This document shows, piece after piece, positions 17,747-27,667 of a stretch of DNA of 64,000 bases; position 1 is the stretch's first letter; each line of letters begins with the position of its first letter. The DNA lies in contig NZ_AP025465.1 in NCBI RefSeq assembly GCF_024347355.1, positions 2,914,001-2,978,000 on the forward strand. The letters run 5' to 3'. This stretch comes from Vibrio chagasii (GTDB taxonomy: Bacteria; Pseudomonadota; Gammaproteobacteria; Enterobacterales; Vibrionaceae). A program made the position numbers and the translations under genes. The notes below the pieces were generated by a model, which was given only the letters and a program-made list of their open reading frames with translations, was not told the origin of the DNA and searched no databases.

Positions 17747-18976
17747 ATGGCCAAAGTTTCACTGGAAAAAGAAAAAATAAAAATTCTACTTCTAGAAGGT
17801 CTTCACCCTTCTTCAGTAGAAGTACTTCAAGCCGCTGGTTACACAAATATTGAGTACCACAAAGGCTCACTACCTGAAGATGAACTACTTGAAGCAGTTA
17901 AAGATGCTCACTTCATCGGTATTCGTTCTCGCACAAACCTTTCCCAAGAAGTAATTGATGCTGCTGAAAAATTGGTTGCTATCGGTTGTTTCTGTATCGG
18001 TACTAACCAAGTAAACCTTGAAGCAGCTGCAAAACGTGGTGTACCTGTCTTCAACGCACCATTCTCAAACACGCGAAGCGTTGCTGAGCTAGTTCTTGGT
18101 CAGGTTCTATTGCTACTACGTGGCATCCCAGAAAAGAATGCTCTTGCGCACCGTGGCATCTGGAAAAAGAGTGCAGACAACTCTTACGAAGCTCGTGGTA
18201 AGCGCTTAGGTATTATCGGTTACGGTCACATTGGTACTCAGCTGGGTATTATTGCGGAAAACCTAGGTATGCGCGTTTACTTTTACGATATTGAAAACAA
18301 GCTTTCACTGGGTAATGCAACGCAAGTTCACACCATGACTGAACTGTTGAACAAGTGTGACGTGATCTCACTGCATGTTCCAGAAACCAATGAAACCAAG
18401 AACATGATGGGTAAAGAAGAGTTCGATCGTATGAAGCCGGGCGCAATCTTTATCAATGCAGCGCGTGGCACTGTAGTCGATATTCCGGCTCTATGTGGCG
18501 CTCTAGATTCTGGTCACCTTGGAGGTGCGGCGATTGACGTATTCCCAACCGAACCGAAAACCAATGCTGACCCATTTGAGTCACCATTGATGCAGTTCGA
18601 TAACGTGATTCTAACTCCACACGTTGGTGGTTCTACTCAAGAAGCCCAAGAGAACATCGGTGTAGAAGTGGCAGGTAAACTGGCAAAATACTCTGATAAC
18701 GGTTCAACGCTATCAAGTGTTAACTTCCCAGAGGTATCGCTACCACTGCATACGGGCACATCTCGCCTATTGCACATTCACCAGAACCGTCCAGGCATTC
18801 TGACTCAAATCAACACCATCTTCGCAGAAGAAGGCATCAACATCGCAGGTCAGTACCTACAGACAGCCGCTGATATGGGTTACGTAGTGATCGATGTTGA
18901 GGCAGACCGGTCTGAAGAAGCACTGCTGAAACTGAAAGAGATCGAAGGCACTATCCGTGCTCGTCTACTTCACTAA
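17747..18976 (+). CDS. serA: D-3-phosphoglycerate dehydrogenase
   Basis: First enzyme of serine synthesis, 409 residues from the ATG at 17747, which has AAGGACGAG upstream. An in-frame ATG 33 bp further upstream lacks family sequence. The NAD-binding motif GIIGYGHIGTQLG is at about 155-167. Catalytic RGT(V)VD is in NAARGTVVDIPAL and the catalytic His is in LTPHVGG. The C-terminal ACT domain (RPGILTQINTIFAEEGIN onward) indicates serine feedback control. Confidence 0.97.
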   Translation: MAKVSLEKEKIKILLLEGLHPSSVEVLQAAGYTNIEYHKGSLPEDELLEAVKDAHFIGIRSRTNLSQEVIDAAEKLVAIGCFCIGTNQVNLEAAAKRGVPVFNAPFSNTRSVAELVLGQVLLLLRGIPEKNALAHRGIWKKSADNSYEARGKRLGIIGYGHIGTQLGIIAENLGMRVYFYDIENKLSLGNATQVHTMTELLNKCDVISLHVPETNETKNMMGKEEFDRMKPGAIFINAARGTVVDIPALCGALDSGHLGGAAIDVFPTEPKTNADPFESPLMQFDNVILTPHVGGSTQEAQENIGVEVAGKLAKYSDNGSTLSSVNFPEVSLPLHTGTSRLLHIHQNRPGILTQINTIFAEEGINIAGQYLQTAADMGYVVIDVEADRSEEALLKLKEIEGTIRARLLH

Positions 18977-18999
18977 TCATCGAATTCGGTATTAGAAAA

Positions 19000-19033
19000 A
19001 CAAAAAGGCTCTCATTGTGAGAGCCTTTTTAGT
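19000..19033 (+). terminator. Intrinsic terminator of serA (also usable from the minus strand)
   Basis: AAAAAGGCTCTCA - TTG - TGAGAGCCTTTTT; A and T runs on both sides make it bidirectional with the convergent SIMPL gene. Confidence 0.92.
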
Positions 19034-19072
19034 ATTTGGCCTATGATAGGCAATTAGATCATGATGATCTAA

Positions 19073-19786
19073 TTACTCTTCAAGCTGATAGATCACATTC
19101 ACACGATCACGAATAGTGATCGTTGAGTCTTCATAAGAGTTCGACTCCGTTCTCGCATCCATCGCCATAGAACGCATTAGTACCGGCTGAGAAGACTGTG
19201 CGTTGTAATCAACACGCCACACGTCGCCAAGCTCACGCTCAAAACCAGTCGCTAATGATTTAGCTTTTGCTCTTGCGTCTTTGATTGCTTCTAAACGCGC
19301 TTGCTCTTGATATTTCGCTTGGTCACGCACTTGCAATTGGATGTTATCGATCTGGTTAATCCCTTGAGCAATGGCAATATCCATATACTCATTAAGATTC
19401 GATAAATCCTTAACTTCAACCGTCACATTACGTGAAGCTCGGTAACCAACTAACTCCGGCTTGCCGTCTTTTGGGTAGTGATATTGAGGCGCTAGGTAAA
19501 GGTTAGAGCTATGAACGCTCGCCTCATCAACCCCAGCTTTATGTAGCTTATTAAGGAAGCTCATCACCACTTTATCAACGGTGAGCTTTGCTTGCTCTGC
19601 GGTCATCGTTGACTCAACAACTCTGACTGAAAATGTCGCCATATCTGGCGTTGCCACCACTTCACCGTAACCGGTCGTCGAAATGTGTGGAAAAGATGGC
19701 GAATTAGCCAATGCCGAAAAACTTACAGCACTTAGGGCTGCTGTAAGAGTAAGAGAGGTTGCTAACATCTTTGGTACAAACTTCAT
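19073..19786 (-). CDS. yggE: Periplasmic SIMPL-domain (DUF541, YggE-like) protein
   Basis: Secreted protein of 237 residues with a clear signal peptide (about 1-27, ending FSALA). The SIMPL domain covers the mature part: ISTTGYGEVVATPDMATFSVRV, then a C-terminal AIKDARAKAKSLA helix. E. coli YggE is linked to reduced oxidative stress and its structure forms rings in relatives. It precedes argP as in enterics (yggE-argP-argO neighbourhood). Confidence 0.9.
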   Translation of the reverse strand: MKFVPKMLATSLTLTAALSAVSFSALANSPSFPHISTTGYGEVVATPDMATFSVRVVESTMTAEQAKLTVDKVVMSFLNKLHKAGVDEASVHSSNLYLAPQYHYPKDGKPELVGYRASRNVTVEVKDLSNLNEYMDIAIAQGINQIDNIQLQVRDQAKYQEQARLEAIKDARAKAKSLATGFERELGDVWRVDYNAQSSQPVLMRSMAMDARTESNSYEDSTITIRDRVNVIYQLEE

Positions 19787-19897
19787 GGGGGGAGACCTAT
19801 GCTAAACAAATGTCTTTTCATCATAGAGTAATTTGCCGTTTATCCAATCTAGACACCGCACTTCTAACAGAACTTTGACGCTGAAAAAACCACCAGC

Positions 19898-20797
19898 TTA
19901 CTGTGGTAAATGTTCGTGAGCAAAACTCAAAATCGCTTGTGAGATCTCTTTAAGTACCCCACTTTCAAGCTGCCAATGGTGCCAGTAAATCCGATAGGAC
20001 AATAAAAACCCGGGCGTAATATCAATCAACGAACCTGATTCTAGCTCCTCGATGATCTGTAACCTTGGAATCAAACAGTAGGCAACACCCGACAAGGCCA
20101 AACGCACAAACGCTTCAGAGCTACCAACTGTATGGTTGATCACGCTGTCTCTAGGCACATTAAAATGATAATGCAGAAACTTCTTGTGGAGGTCATCGTA
20201 TTGATCATAAGACACAGCTGGAGCCTTTCTCAATGTGGTGTAGTTGACCCCTTCCGAGAAGTAGCGCTGGTGGAAATCTGGACTTGCCACACACACATAA
20301 TCCATGCGACCAAGGTAGTCGGCACTGCAACCAGGAATCGCTTGAGACTCCAAACTAATTGCACCTGCAACTTCACCACTTTTAATCTTCTCTATGGTTC
20401 TCGATTCGCCATGAATAGCGAGGTTCAATTCCACTTGGCGCAACTTCATCACATCCGACAAAGCTGGCAGTAACCAAGTTGCTAAGCTATCCGCGTTAGT
20501 AGCAATGGATATTGATAGAGGCTGATTCCCATCTTCATTCATCAGCTCGGGAACGAGTTCATGCTCCAACAAACGGACTCGACGATATAAGCCTAGTAAC
20601 TTTTTACCAGCCGGGGTTGGCCTAGGTGGGTTTTCCCTTACCAAAGCAGGTTGAGCGAGCCACTTTTCTAGCTGTTTAATGCGTTGCGACACTGCTGATT
20701 GGGAGATATATAACTGCTCTGCCGCCCTTTCAAAACTGCGTTGTTTAACGACAGCATCCAGCGCTTCTATCCATTTATAATCTAAACCACGCATCAC
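19898..20797 (-). CDS. argP: LysR-type regulator ArgP (IciA)
   Basis: Regulator of 299 residues that controls the adjacent exporter gene in response to arginine and lysine. The winged HTH lies at about 1-60 ([26 protein letters not shown]), followed by the LysR effector domain. It is divergent from argO with 140 bp between, the classic layout for LysR control. Starts [16 protein letters not shown]; the second Met is the usual start. Confidence 0.93.
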   Translation of the reverse strand: MMRGLDYKWIEALDAVVKQRSFERAAEQLYISQSAVSQRIKQLEKWLAQPALVRENPPRPTPAGKKLLGLYRRVRLLEHELVPELMNEDGNQPLSISIATNADSLATWLLPALSDVMKLRQVELNLAIHGESRTIEKIKSGEVAGAISLESQAIPGCSADYLGRMDYVCVASPDFHQRYFSEGVNYTTLRKAPAVSYDQYDDLHKKFLHYHFNVPRDSVINHTVGSSEAFVRLALSGVAYCLIPRLQIIEELESGSLIDITPGFLLSYRIYWHHWQLESGVLKEISQAILSFAHEHLPQ

Positions 20798-20937
20798 TTT
20801 GCTCCCTTTTTAATCAAGCCTCACCCTACATTAGCAACTCTAATAATGGATTAAAATCATTAATTATACTTATCACAAGGAGCGGAGTATCTTCCCCTTA
20901 TAACCAGTATGTGTCGTTAATTAAATGGGAGGTTAAA

Positions 20938-21567
20938 ATGAGTTTTTGGGTTTTATTACAAGGTTTTGGTCTAGGGGCAAGCATGATTATCCCTATTGGC
21001 GCACAAAATGCGTACGTCCTAAATCAAGGGATAAAGCGCAATCACCATTTAACCACAGCAACGATTTGTAGCTTGCTCGACACCCTATTTATCTCGCTAG
21101 GCATTTTTGGTGGTGGCGCTATCTTGTCGCAAAATGAAGTCCTGCTCACTTCAGTGACACTAGGTGGTATCGCTTTCCTGACTGTCTATGGTTTGTTGTC
21201 GCTGCGTAGTGCTTTTAAAGCGCCATCAGACAAGGAATCAAAAGGTGAAATATTGGCTCGTGGTAAACGTACTGTCATCCTAGGAGCATTGGCAGTTACA
21301 GTATTAAACCCACACCTCTATTTGGATACAGTTGTGATTCTTGGTTCGATTGGCGGACAGTTTGAAGGTAACGACAGAATCGCGTTTGCTATGGGAACCA
21401 TATTGGCTTCGTTCGTTTGGTTTTACTCGCTCTCACTGGGAGCCGCAAAGCTTGGCCCAACGCTATCTAAACCGAATGTTAAGAAAGGCATTGATATCGC
21501 TGTAGCAACTATGATGTTCGCAATTGCTGCTGTGCTTACCAATGGACTGGTTGAGCAATACTGGTAA
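20938..21567 (+). CDS. argO: LysE/ArgO-family amino-acid exporter
   Basis: Inner-membrane exporter of basic amino acids, 209 residues from the ATG at 20938, which has a strong GGGAGGT 5 bp upstream; an upstream GTG is rejected. Six hydrophobic segments are visible. The family motif IIPIGAQNAYVLNQGI is at about 16-31, and TVLNPHLYLDTVVILG lies mid-protein. Divergent from argP, its expected activator. Confidence 0.92.
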   Translation: MSFWVLLQGFGLGASMIIPIGAQNAYVLNQGIKRNHHLTTATICSLLDTLFISLGIFGGGAILSQNEVLLTSVTLGGIAFLTVYGLLSLRSAFKAPSDKESKGEILARGKRTVILGALAVTVLNPHLYLDTVVILGSIGGQFEGNDRIAFAMGTILASFVWFYSLSLGAAKLGPTLSKPNVKKGIDIAVATMMFAIAAVLTNGLVEQYW

Positions 21568-21612
21568 GCAATTAAAGAACAAAGACTGCCGACCAAGCCA
21601 AAGATGACATCA

Positions 21613-21637
21613 GTAACTCATTAATATAATGAGTTAC
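21613..21637. terminator. Perfect palindrome between convergent argO and tetR-type gene
   Basis: GTAACTCATTA and its complement separated by ATA (11-bp arms). It covers the last codon of the tetR-type gene. AT-rich with no T-run, so its terminator role is uncertain. Confidence 0.5.
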
Positions 21638-22155
21638 GCTAGAATGACTCGAATTTTACTGTTAAGTTCACTCAGCGCAGCTTCAAGGCTTGGTTCCGGT
21701 TGGCTCAAGTGATTTATCAAGGTCATGAAATAGCTATCCATAATCAATGGCATTTTTTCAGAAATAGATGCATCGACATTAACAGTCTGAAAGAGTGCCT
21801 GATCAAAGGTGCGGTAATAGTCTAGATCCCAAATGACCTCTTTGAGTAACGCTCGACTTAACTCAACATTATCAAAATAATAGCTGTAGTAGTGTCCAAT
21901 TAGCGAGATACCGATATCCACAGCACGTTTATCTTGCTCAGCCGCTAACACCTCCTGACCAATCTTTTCCAACTGCGATAGCATTCCTTCTCGAAGAATA
22001 GTCAGCTTGGTTTCAAAATGACTAAACACCGTGCCATCTGCCACACCCGCGTGGCGAGCGATCTGTCGAGTTGTGGTGTTGTCATAACCATTTTCCCCAA
22101 ACAACTCCCAAGCAGACGCTAAGATCTTCTGTTTCGTTATCTCTCTCTTACTCAC
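21634..22155 (-). CDS. TetR-family transcriptional repressor
   Basis: Repressor of about 173 residues. The N-terminal HTH is readable: QKILASAWELFGENGYDNTTTRQIARHAGVADGTVFSHFETK at about 9-50. The rest is a ligand-binding helical domain with no recognisable ligand. The GTG at 22155 (SKREITKQK) has AAGGA 9 nt upstream; a TTG at 22179 would add 8 residues without a better site. It is divergent from a small membrane-protein gene, and two palindromes sit between them. Confidence 0.88.
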   Translation of the reverse strand: MSKREITKQKILASAWELFGENGYDNTTTRQIARHAGVADGTVFSHFETKLTILREGMLSQLEKIGQEVLAAEQDKRAVDIGISLIGHYYSYYFDNVELSRALLKEVIWDLDYYRTFDQALFQTVNVDASISEKMPLIMDSYFMTLINHLSQPEPSLEAALSELNSKIRVILA

Positions 22156-22206
22156 GAAAATACATCCTTCTCTAATCAAGCTTGATCATACTCTTAGTGC
22201 TCTAAC

Positions 22207-22250
22207 TTGACAAATTGAGCACGCTCAATTATGAAAATGAGCGCGCTCAA
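22207..22250 (+). promoter_or_regulatory. Promoter of the small membrane gene overlapped by two TetR operators
   Basis: A -35 TTGACA (22207-22212) and -10 TATGAA (22230-22235) are spaced by 17 bp. One palindrome, ATTGAGC-AC-GCTCAAT (22214-22229), fills the spacer exactly. A second, TGAGCGCGCTCA (22238-22249), covers the expected +1. Both share TGAGC/GCTCA half-sites, as expected for one repressor. The divergent TetR-type protein is the obvious candidate; binding is inferred. Confidence 0.75.
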
Positions 22251-22271
22251 TTTAACTTTGGAGATACGGAC

Positions 22272-22514
22272 ATGATGAATATATTAAACCGACTGGGACA
22301 AGTGCTGATTTTTCTGCCCACGATCTTTTGCTTCTCTTACCTACTTCGACCGCTACTGATGATGATTCTGATTCCTGGCGGTTTATGTTTATTGGCTATT
22401 TTGGGAGGACAAGAAGTAAGAAAGCCCTTATATGCGATGTTAAAAACATCGTTGTGGCCGACGTCGAGTAGAACACGAAATAGGGATATACAAAGAAAAG
22501 AAGCTAAGCAGTAA
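22272..22514 (+). CDS. Small inner-membrane protein, unknown function (80 aa)
   Basis: Preceded by TTTGGAG 10 nt before the ATG at 22272 (MMNILNRLGQVLIFL). An upstream frame extension lies in the operators and is rejected. Two adjoining hydrophobic segments at about 7-24 and 26-44 form a helical hairpin, followed by a basic soluble tail (TSSRTRNRDIQRKEAKQ). Its promoter is tightly controlled by the divergent TetR-type gene, so it may respond to membrane-active compounds or lipids. I do not recognise the family. Confidence 0.8.
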   Translation: MMNILNRLGQVLIFLPTIFCFSYLLRPLLMMILIPGGLCLLAILGGQEVRKPLYAMLKTSLWPTSSRTRNRDIQRKEAKQ

Positions 22515-22553
22515 CAACAACTAACGAGTAAAAGGAATGATATTGAAGACAAC

Positions 22554-22588
22554 AAAAAAGGCGGATAACCTAAGTTATCCGCCTTTTA
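22554..22588. terminator. Bidirectional terminator between the small membrane gene and mscS
   Basis: AAAAGGCGGATAAC - CTAA - GTTATCCGCCTTTT, perfect stem with A and T runs, serving both converging genes. Confidence 0.93.
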
Positions 22589-22608
22589 TTCAATTTGTCG
22601 AAGCTTTA

Positions 22609-23475
22609 TTAGCCCTCAACTTTGTTCATGTGAACATCCATTTGTGGGAATGGGATTTCGATACCTTCTTTATCCAAGCCTTCTTTGATTGCTTGCATTA
22701 AGTCGAAGTAAACATTCCAGTACTCAGCAGTGCTAACCCATGGGCGAACCACGAAGTTAACTGAAGAGTCTGCTAGCGTGTGTACACCAACTAAAACACC
22801 TGGTTCTTTAAGTATACGCTCATCAGCTTCACAGATCTTAGTCAAAAGCTCTTTGGTCTTTTGTAGATCTGCGCCGTAAGAGACACCAATCATTAGGTCG
22901 ATACGACGCGTATCATGGCGAGAATAGTTAGTGATTGAGCCACCGATAACATTACCATTCGGTACCACAACCATTTTATTATCAGGTGTTGTTAAAACCG
23001 TTTGGAAGATCTGAATTGAATCAACTGAGCCTGCCACACCGCCAATTTCCACATAGTCGCCAGACTTGAATGGACGGAATGCAACGATAAGCACACCTGC
23101 TGCAAAGTTCGATAGTGCACCTTGCAGTGCAAGACCAACCGCTAAACCAGCGGCACCTATTACCGCCACCACAGATGCAGTCTGAACGCCAAGGCGACCA
23201 AGAGCTGCAATCAAAACAATAACAAACAACAAATAACGGACTAAGCCATGAATGAACTCAACAACCGCTCGGTCCATATTCTTCTTCTGAAGAACCTTAG
23301 CCACGCTGTTTGCTACAGCTTTTACGATTAGGTTACCAATAAACAGAATAACCAATGCAGATATAATGTTTACCCCGTACTGAATAAACAAATCTGAGTT
23401 ATCCGTTAACCACTGTTCTGCATTTGAAAGACCATCTACAAGCGGGGTCTCAATCGTTGTAGAACTCTCAGCCAT
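22609..23475 (-). CDS. mscS: Small-conductance mechanosensitive channel MscS
   Basis: Channel of 288 residues that releases osmolytes on hypo-osmotic shock. The ATG at 23475 has AGAGGA 8 nt upstream; the ATG at 23484 is too close to that site. Three transmembrane helices lie in the N-terminal third. The pore helix TM3 is seen as AAGLAVGLALQGALSNFAAG at about 95-115, and the beta domain VEIGGVAGSVDSIQIF follows. Monocistronic between terminators. Confidence 0.95.
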   Translation of the reverse strand: MAESSTTIETPLVDGLSNAEQWLTDNSDLFIQYGVNIISALVILFIGNLIVKAVANSVAKVLQKKNMDRAVVEFIHGLVRYLLFVIVLIAALGRLGVQTASVVAVIGAAGLAVGLALQGALSNFAAGVLIVAFRPFKSGDYVEIGGVAGSVDSIQIFQTVLTTPDNKMVVVPNGNVIGGSITNYSRHDTRRIDLMIGVSYGADLQKTKELLTKICEADERILKEPGVLVGVHTLADSSVNFVVRPWVSTAEYWNVYFDLMQAIKEGLDKEGIEIPFPQMDVHMNKVEG

Positions 23476-23484
23476 AATGTGCAT

Positions 23485-23796
23485 CCTCTATGTTATACGC
23501 TATGAGCTAAACTGCCTTAAACCAAATTTTTCAGTCGAATAGGCTTTGCTAACTTTATTTGACCAAACCAGAAGGCTAACGAAAAATTTGCTAAGTCTGT
23601 TTTACGAAACAGAGTGTCTACACTCCGTTTTCCGGCACGATATCCTGTCTTTAAAAGATTGCAAAGTCATACTCATGTAAGCCTTTGAATAAAGGAAACT
23701 TACGCATAAATACAAATACCGTTAACTCAATCCTAGGAAACTTATTCACCACACGCTAGGTTTTTCACATAAATAATACAACTTTTTATCAGATAT
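23485..23796. other. Gene-free region between mscS and fbaA
   Basis: About 310 bp with no supported ORF. It should contain the mscS promoter on the minus strand. A/T-rich; no repeats or operator motifs that I can support. Confidence 0.5.
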
Positions 23797-23826
23797 AAAA
23801 AAACCCGCTCAATCTGCGGGTTTTGG
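23797..23826 (-). terminator. Terminator of fbaA
   Basis: AAACCCGC - TCAATCT - GCGGGTTT with A and T runs on both sides. Confidence 0.9.
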
Positions 23827-23852
23827 AACTAAAGAGTACTTAATTCAAAGAA

Positions 23853-24929
23853 TTATAGTACGTCTACAGCGTTAAGGTCAGCAAATGCTTTCTCAAGACG
23901 AGTAACCATAGAAGCTTGACCAGCACGTAGCCATACGCGTGGATCGTAGTACTTCTTGTTTGGTGCATCTTCACCAGTTGGGTTGCCGATTTGACCTTGT
24001 AGGTAGTCACGGTTTTCCGCTTCGTATGCACGGATACCATCCCATGTCGCCCACTGAGTATCAGTATCGATGTTCATTTTGATAACACCGTAGCCAATAG
24101 ACTCTTGGATTTCTGCTTCAGTAGAACCAGAACCACCGTGGAATACGAAGTTTAGAGCGTTAGGTGCGATACCAAACTTCTCTGCACAGTATGCTTGAGA
24201 GTCACGTAGAATAGTTGGAGTTAGAACAACGTTACCTGGCTTGTACACACCATGTACGTTACCGAAAGATGCTGCGATAGTGAAACGTGGGCTAACAGCG
24301 CTTAGTTTCTCGTATGCGTAAGCAACGTCTTCTGGAGAAGTGTAAAGCTCAGATGCATCCATATCAGAGTTATCAACGCCGTCTTCTTCACCACCAGTAC
24401 AACCAAGTTCGATCTCGATTGTCATGTTCATTTTAGCCATGCGCTCTAGGTACTTAGCACATGTTTCGATGTTCTCTTCTAGAGACTCTTCAGAAAGGTC
24501 TAGCATGTGAGAAGAGAATAGAGGCTTACCAGTTTGAGCGAAGAACTCTTCACCAGCGTCCAGTAGACCGTCGATCCATGGAAGTAGTTTCTTAGCAGCG
24601 TGGTCAGTGTGTAGAATAACTGGAACACCGTAAGCTTCAGCTACAGCGTGTACGTATTTAGCACCAGCTACAGCACCAAGGATTTGTGCACCTTGACCTT
24701 CAAGTTTAACGCCTTTACCTGCGAAGAATGCAGCGCCACCGTTAGAGAACTGAACAACTACTGGAGATTTAACTTTAGCAGCCGCTTCTAGTACTGCGTT
24801 TACAGAGTCAGTACCAACAACGTTTACAGCAGGAAGAGCAAATTTGTTTTCTTTTGCTACTTCAAATACTTTCTGTACGTCATCGCCAGAAATCACACCA
24901 GGTTTTACAAAATCGAAGATCTTAGACAT
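23853..24929 (-). CDS. fbaA: Class II fructose-1,6-bisphosphate aldolase
   Basis: Zinc-dependent aldolase of glycolysis and gluconeogenesis, 358 residues as in E. coli. Zinc-site histidines are in LHTDHAAK, NVHGVYKPG and FHGGSGSTE. The conserved ELGCTGGEEDGVDNSD segment is at about 174-189. Third gene of epd-pgk-fbaA on the minus strand; a hairpin lies between it and pgk, so it may also have its own promoter. Confidence 0.98.
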   Translation of the reverse strand: MSKIFDFVKPGVISGDDVQKVFEVAKENKFALPAVNVVGTDSVNAVLEAAAKVKSPVVVQFSNGGAAFFAGKGVKLEGQGAQILGAVAGAKYVHAVAEAYGVPVILHTDHAAKKLLPWIDGLLDAGEEFFAQTGKPLFSSHMLDLSEESLEENIETCAKYLERMAKMNMTIEIELGCTGGEEDGVDNSDMDASELYTSPEDVAYAYEKLSAVSPRFTIAASFGNVHGVYKPGNVVLTPTILRDSQAYCAEKFGIAPNALNFVFHGGSGSTEAEIQESIGYGVIKMNIDTDTQWATWDGIRAYEAENRDYLQGQIGNPTGEDAPNKKYYDPRVWLRAGQASMVTRLEKAFADLNAVDVL

Positions 24930-25049
24930 GGAAATAGTCCTATTTATTCTATCGTTTTAAGATTAAAAAACTTAAGTTTAAAAACTTGCAATCGTTTGCT
25001 CACAACTTATGCCATTCTAGCAAAAAAGTGTGATATGCAGCAAACGTTA

Positions 25050-25078
25050 AAAGGCGAGATTCGCATCTCGCCTTTCTA
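25050..25078 (-). terminator. Hairpin terminator between pgk and fbaA
   Basis: AAAGGCGAGAT - TCGC - ATCTCGCCTTT, 11-bp perfect stem, 7 bp after the pgk stop; the U-tract is short, so it is probably a partial terminator. Confidence 0.75.
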
Positions 25079-25084
25079 AATCAA

Positions 25085-26248
25085 TTATGCTTTAGCACGC
25101 TCTTCAAGCATTGCTACTGCAGGAAGTACTTTACCTTCAACGAACTCAAGGAAAGCGCCGCCGCCAGTAGAGATGTAAGAAACGTCAGCTTTGATACCGA
25201 ACTTGTCGATAGCTGCTAGCGTGTCACCACCACCTGCTACAGAGAAACCTGCAGACTCAGCGATTGCTTTAGAAATACCAGCAGTACCCGCTTCGAAGTT
25301 CTTGAATTCGAATACGCCTACAGGGCCGTTCCAAAGGATAGTTTTTGCGTTGCCGATGATTTCAGCTAGAGCTGCAGTTGAATCAGGACCTAGGTCGAAG
25401 ATCATGTCGTCGTCTGCAACTTCAGATACGTGTTTGATTTCAGCTTCTGCGTTCTCGTCGAATGCTTTAGCACATGCAACGTCAGTCGCTACTGGGATAG
25501 CACACTCTTTCATCAGCTTCTTAGCAGTGTCAACTAGGTCTGCTTCGTATAGAGACTTACCTACGTTGTGGCCTTCAGCAGCGATGAAGGTGTTTGCGAT
25601 ACCACCACCAACAACAAGTTGGTCTGCAACTTTAGATAGAGACTCAAGAACAGTCAGTTTAGTAGAAACTTTAGAACCACCAACGATAGCAACTAGTGGA
25701 CGCTCTGGGTTGTCCATTGCTTTACCTAGTGCTTCAAGTTCAGCAGCAAGAAGAGGACCAGCACATGCTACAGGAGCGTGAGAACCAACACCGTGAGTAG
25801 ATGCTTGTGCACGGTGAGCCGTACCGAATGCATCCATTACGAAGATGTCACATAGAGATGCGTATGCTTTAGATAGCTCTTCTTCGTTCTTCTTCTCGCC
25901 TTTGTTGAAGCGAACGTTTTCTAGAACAACAAGCTCACCAGCGTTTAGCTCTAGGCCGTTTAGGTAGTCTTTAGCCAGTTTAACTTCGCAATCTAGTGCG
26001 TCGTTTAGGTAGTTAACTACAGGAGCTAGAGAGAACTCTTCGTTGTATTCGCCTTCAGTAGGACGACCAAGGTGAGAAGTAACCATTACTTTTGCACCAG
26101 CTTCTAGGCAAAGCTTGATAGTTGGTAGAGATGCTAGGATACGTGCATCTGAAGTTACTTTACCGTCTTTTACTGGTACGTTTAGGTCAGCACGGATAAA
26201 TACGCGTTTACCTGCAAGTTCCAGGTCAGTCATCTTGATCACAGACAT
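25085..26248 (-). CDS. pgk: Phosphoglycerate kinase
   Basis: Glycolytic kinase making ATP from 1,3-bisphosphoglycerate; 387 residues from the ATG at 26248 ([16 protein letters not shown]), with GAGAGGA upstream. Substrate-binding motifs are [10 protein letters not shown] at about 18-27, SHLGRPTEG at about 59-67 and the nucleotide motif [14 protein letters not shown] near the C-terminus. It lies between epd and fbaA. Confidence 0.98.
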   Translation of the reverse strand: MSVIKMTDLELAGKRVFIRADLNVPVKDGKVTSDARILASLPTIKLCLEAGAKVMVTSHLGRPTEGEYNEEFSLAPVVNYLNDALDCEVKLAKDYLNGLELNAGELVVLENVRFNKGEKKNEEELSKAYASLCDIFVMDAFGTAHRAQASTHGVGSHAPVACAGPLLAAELEALGKAMDNPERPLVAIVGGSKVSTKLTVLESLSKVADQLVVGGGIANTFIAAEGHNVGKSLYEADLVDTAKKLMKECAIPVATDVACAKAFDENAEAEIKHVSEVADDDMIFDLGPDSTAALAEIIGNAKTILWNGPVGVFEFKNFEAGTAGISKAIAESAGFSVAGGGDTLAAIDKFGIKADVSYISTGGGAFLEFVEGKVLPAVAMLEERAKA

Positions 26249-26414
26249 GATTTGTCCTCTCAAATTTAAATAAAAATAAAGTTTTGGAAACTCAGCAACC
26301 CTGCTAAGCCTATAAATTATTCAACTGGTAATACTTTAGCTACTCATAATATGTGGACACTTCGCATTTATTTCAAGCTAAAAAATAAATAATCCGCACA
26401 TTTGCTTCTAGGTC

Positions 26415-27464
26415 TTACTTCTTGCCTTCTGAAGCTTGCATTGCAAGAACCGTATCCAGCATTCGGTTCGCAAAGCCCCATTCATTATCACACCACACTA
26501 GCATTTTCACTAAGTGGCCATTGCTCACTCGAGTTTGTGAACCATCAACAATCGCGCTATGGGGATCATGATTAAAGTCAATGGATACGAGCGGCGCTTC
26601 AGTATAGTCAACGATGTTGTGTAATGTACACTGAGATGCGTTAACAATGGTTTGATTTACGTCATTAACTTTCACATTCGTATTAATTGTGACACTTAAA
26701 TCCATCGCTGTTACGTTTACCGTCGGTACACGCACAGATATTGCTTCGAACTTGTTAGAAAATTTCGGGAAAATTCTTTCAATACCTTTATGCAGTTTGG
26801 TATCGACAGGAATAATGGATTGGCTTGCTGCACGAGTACGGCGAAGGTCGCTGTGGTAAGCATCAATAACTTGCTGATCATTCATTGAAGAGTGAATGGT
26901 CGTTATGGTGCCTGATTCGATGCCAAAGGCTTCATCAAGAACCTTAATGATAGGAACGATACAGTTGGTGGTACATGAACCGTTAGAAACGACTCTGTGG
27001 TCGGCTTCGATAGTATCGTGATTCACGCCGTAGATAATGGTGTTGTCTAGGTCATTAGCTCCCGGATGTGAGAACAGTACCTTTTTCGCGCCAGCCGCAA
27101 TGTGTGCAAGGCCGTCTGCACGGCAGCCGTAAACACCAGTACAATCAAGAACGATGTCCACTTCGAGGTCACGCCAAGGCAGCAACTCGATATCAGCAAG
27201 ATGTAAAATACGAATCGTATCGAACTCACCTTTATCTTCCACACCGATGCCATGATGGACATAGATGTGCTCTTGGTCGTTGGAGATCTTCTTACCGAAG
27301 CGACCGTGGCTGGTATCGTACTGTAATAGGTGAGCCATAGCGTCAGGCTGAGCAAGCTCATTGACAGCTACTACTTTGATTTGTTGGCTTTTGCCACTTT
27401 CGTAAACAGCGCGTAATACGTTACGCCCTATTCGTCCAAATCCGTTTATCGCGACTTTTAGCAT
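26415..27464 (-). CDS. epd: D-erythrose-4-phosphate dehydrogenase
   Basis: GAPDH-like NAD enzyme that oxidises erythrose-4-phosphate for pyridoxal phosphate synthesis; 349 residues from the ATG at 27464 ([15 protein letters not shown]). The NAD motif GFGRIGRN is at 8-15. The catalytic cysteine is in [10 protein letters not shown]. The epd-pgk-fbaA order (rather than gapA alone) plus [16 protein letters not shown] supports Epd over GapA. Confidence 0.95.
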   Translation of the reverse strand: MLKVAINGFGRIGRNVLRAVYESGKSQQIKVVAVNELAQPDAMAHLLQYDTSHGRFGKKISNDQEHIYVHHGIGVEDKGEFDTIRILHLADIELLPWRDLEVDIVLDCTGVYGCRADGLAHIAAGAKKVLFSHPGANDLDNTIIYGVNHDTIEADHRVVSNGSCTTNCIVPIIKVLDEAFGIESGTITTIHSSMNDQQVIDAYHSDLRRTRAASQSIIPVDTKLHKGIERIFPKFSNKFEAISVRVPTVNVTAMDLSVTINTNVKVNDVNQTIVNASQCTLHNIVDYTEAPLVSIDFNHDPHSAIVDGSQTRVSNGHLVKMLVWCDNEWGFANRMLDTVLAMQASEGKK

Positions 27465-27667
27465 AGTTCCGTACATCTAACCAAAATTTCGTGCAACAGA
27501 TAATAACTGAATCCTACCCAAAAGGCATTAGTTGAGTTGTCTAACTAGACAAAAGCAATCTATTAGCATTGATTATCATTTTTGATTAATGTAGTTATTG
27601 AGGTGATGAGTCTTACCTAGTTCTACGGCTGTTTCTAACCCAGTTTTCTCAACCAAAGGAAAAGGTT

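Noticed and set aside
17611-17870. Overlapping short ORFs upstream of serA on both strands
   Set aside because: They share the serA leader and first codons in other frames and lack ribosome sites.
27570-27600. Fur-box-like stretch (TGATTATCATTTTTGAT) upstream of the zinc-ribbon ORF
   Set aside because: Matches the 19-bp consensus poorly; A/T-rich spacer gives such hits by chance.
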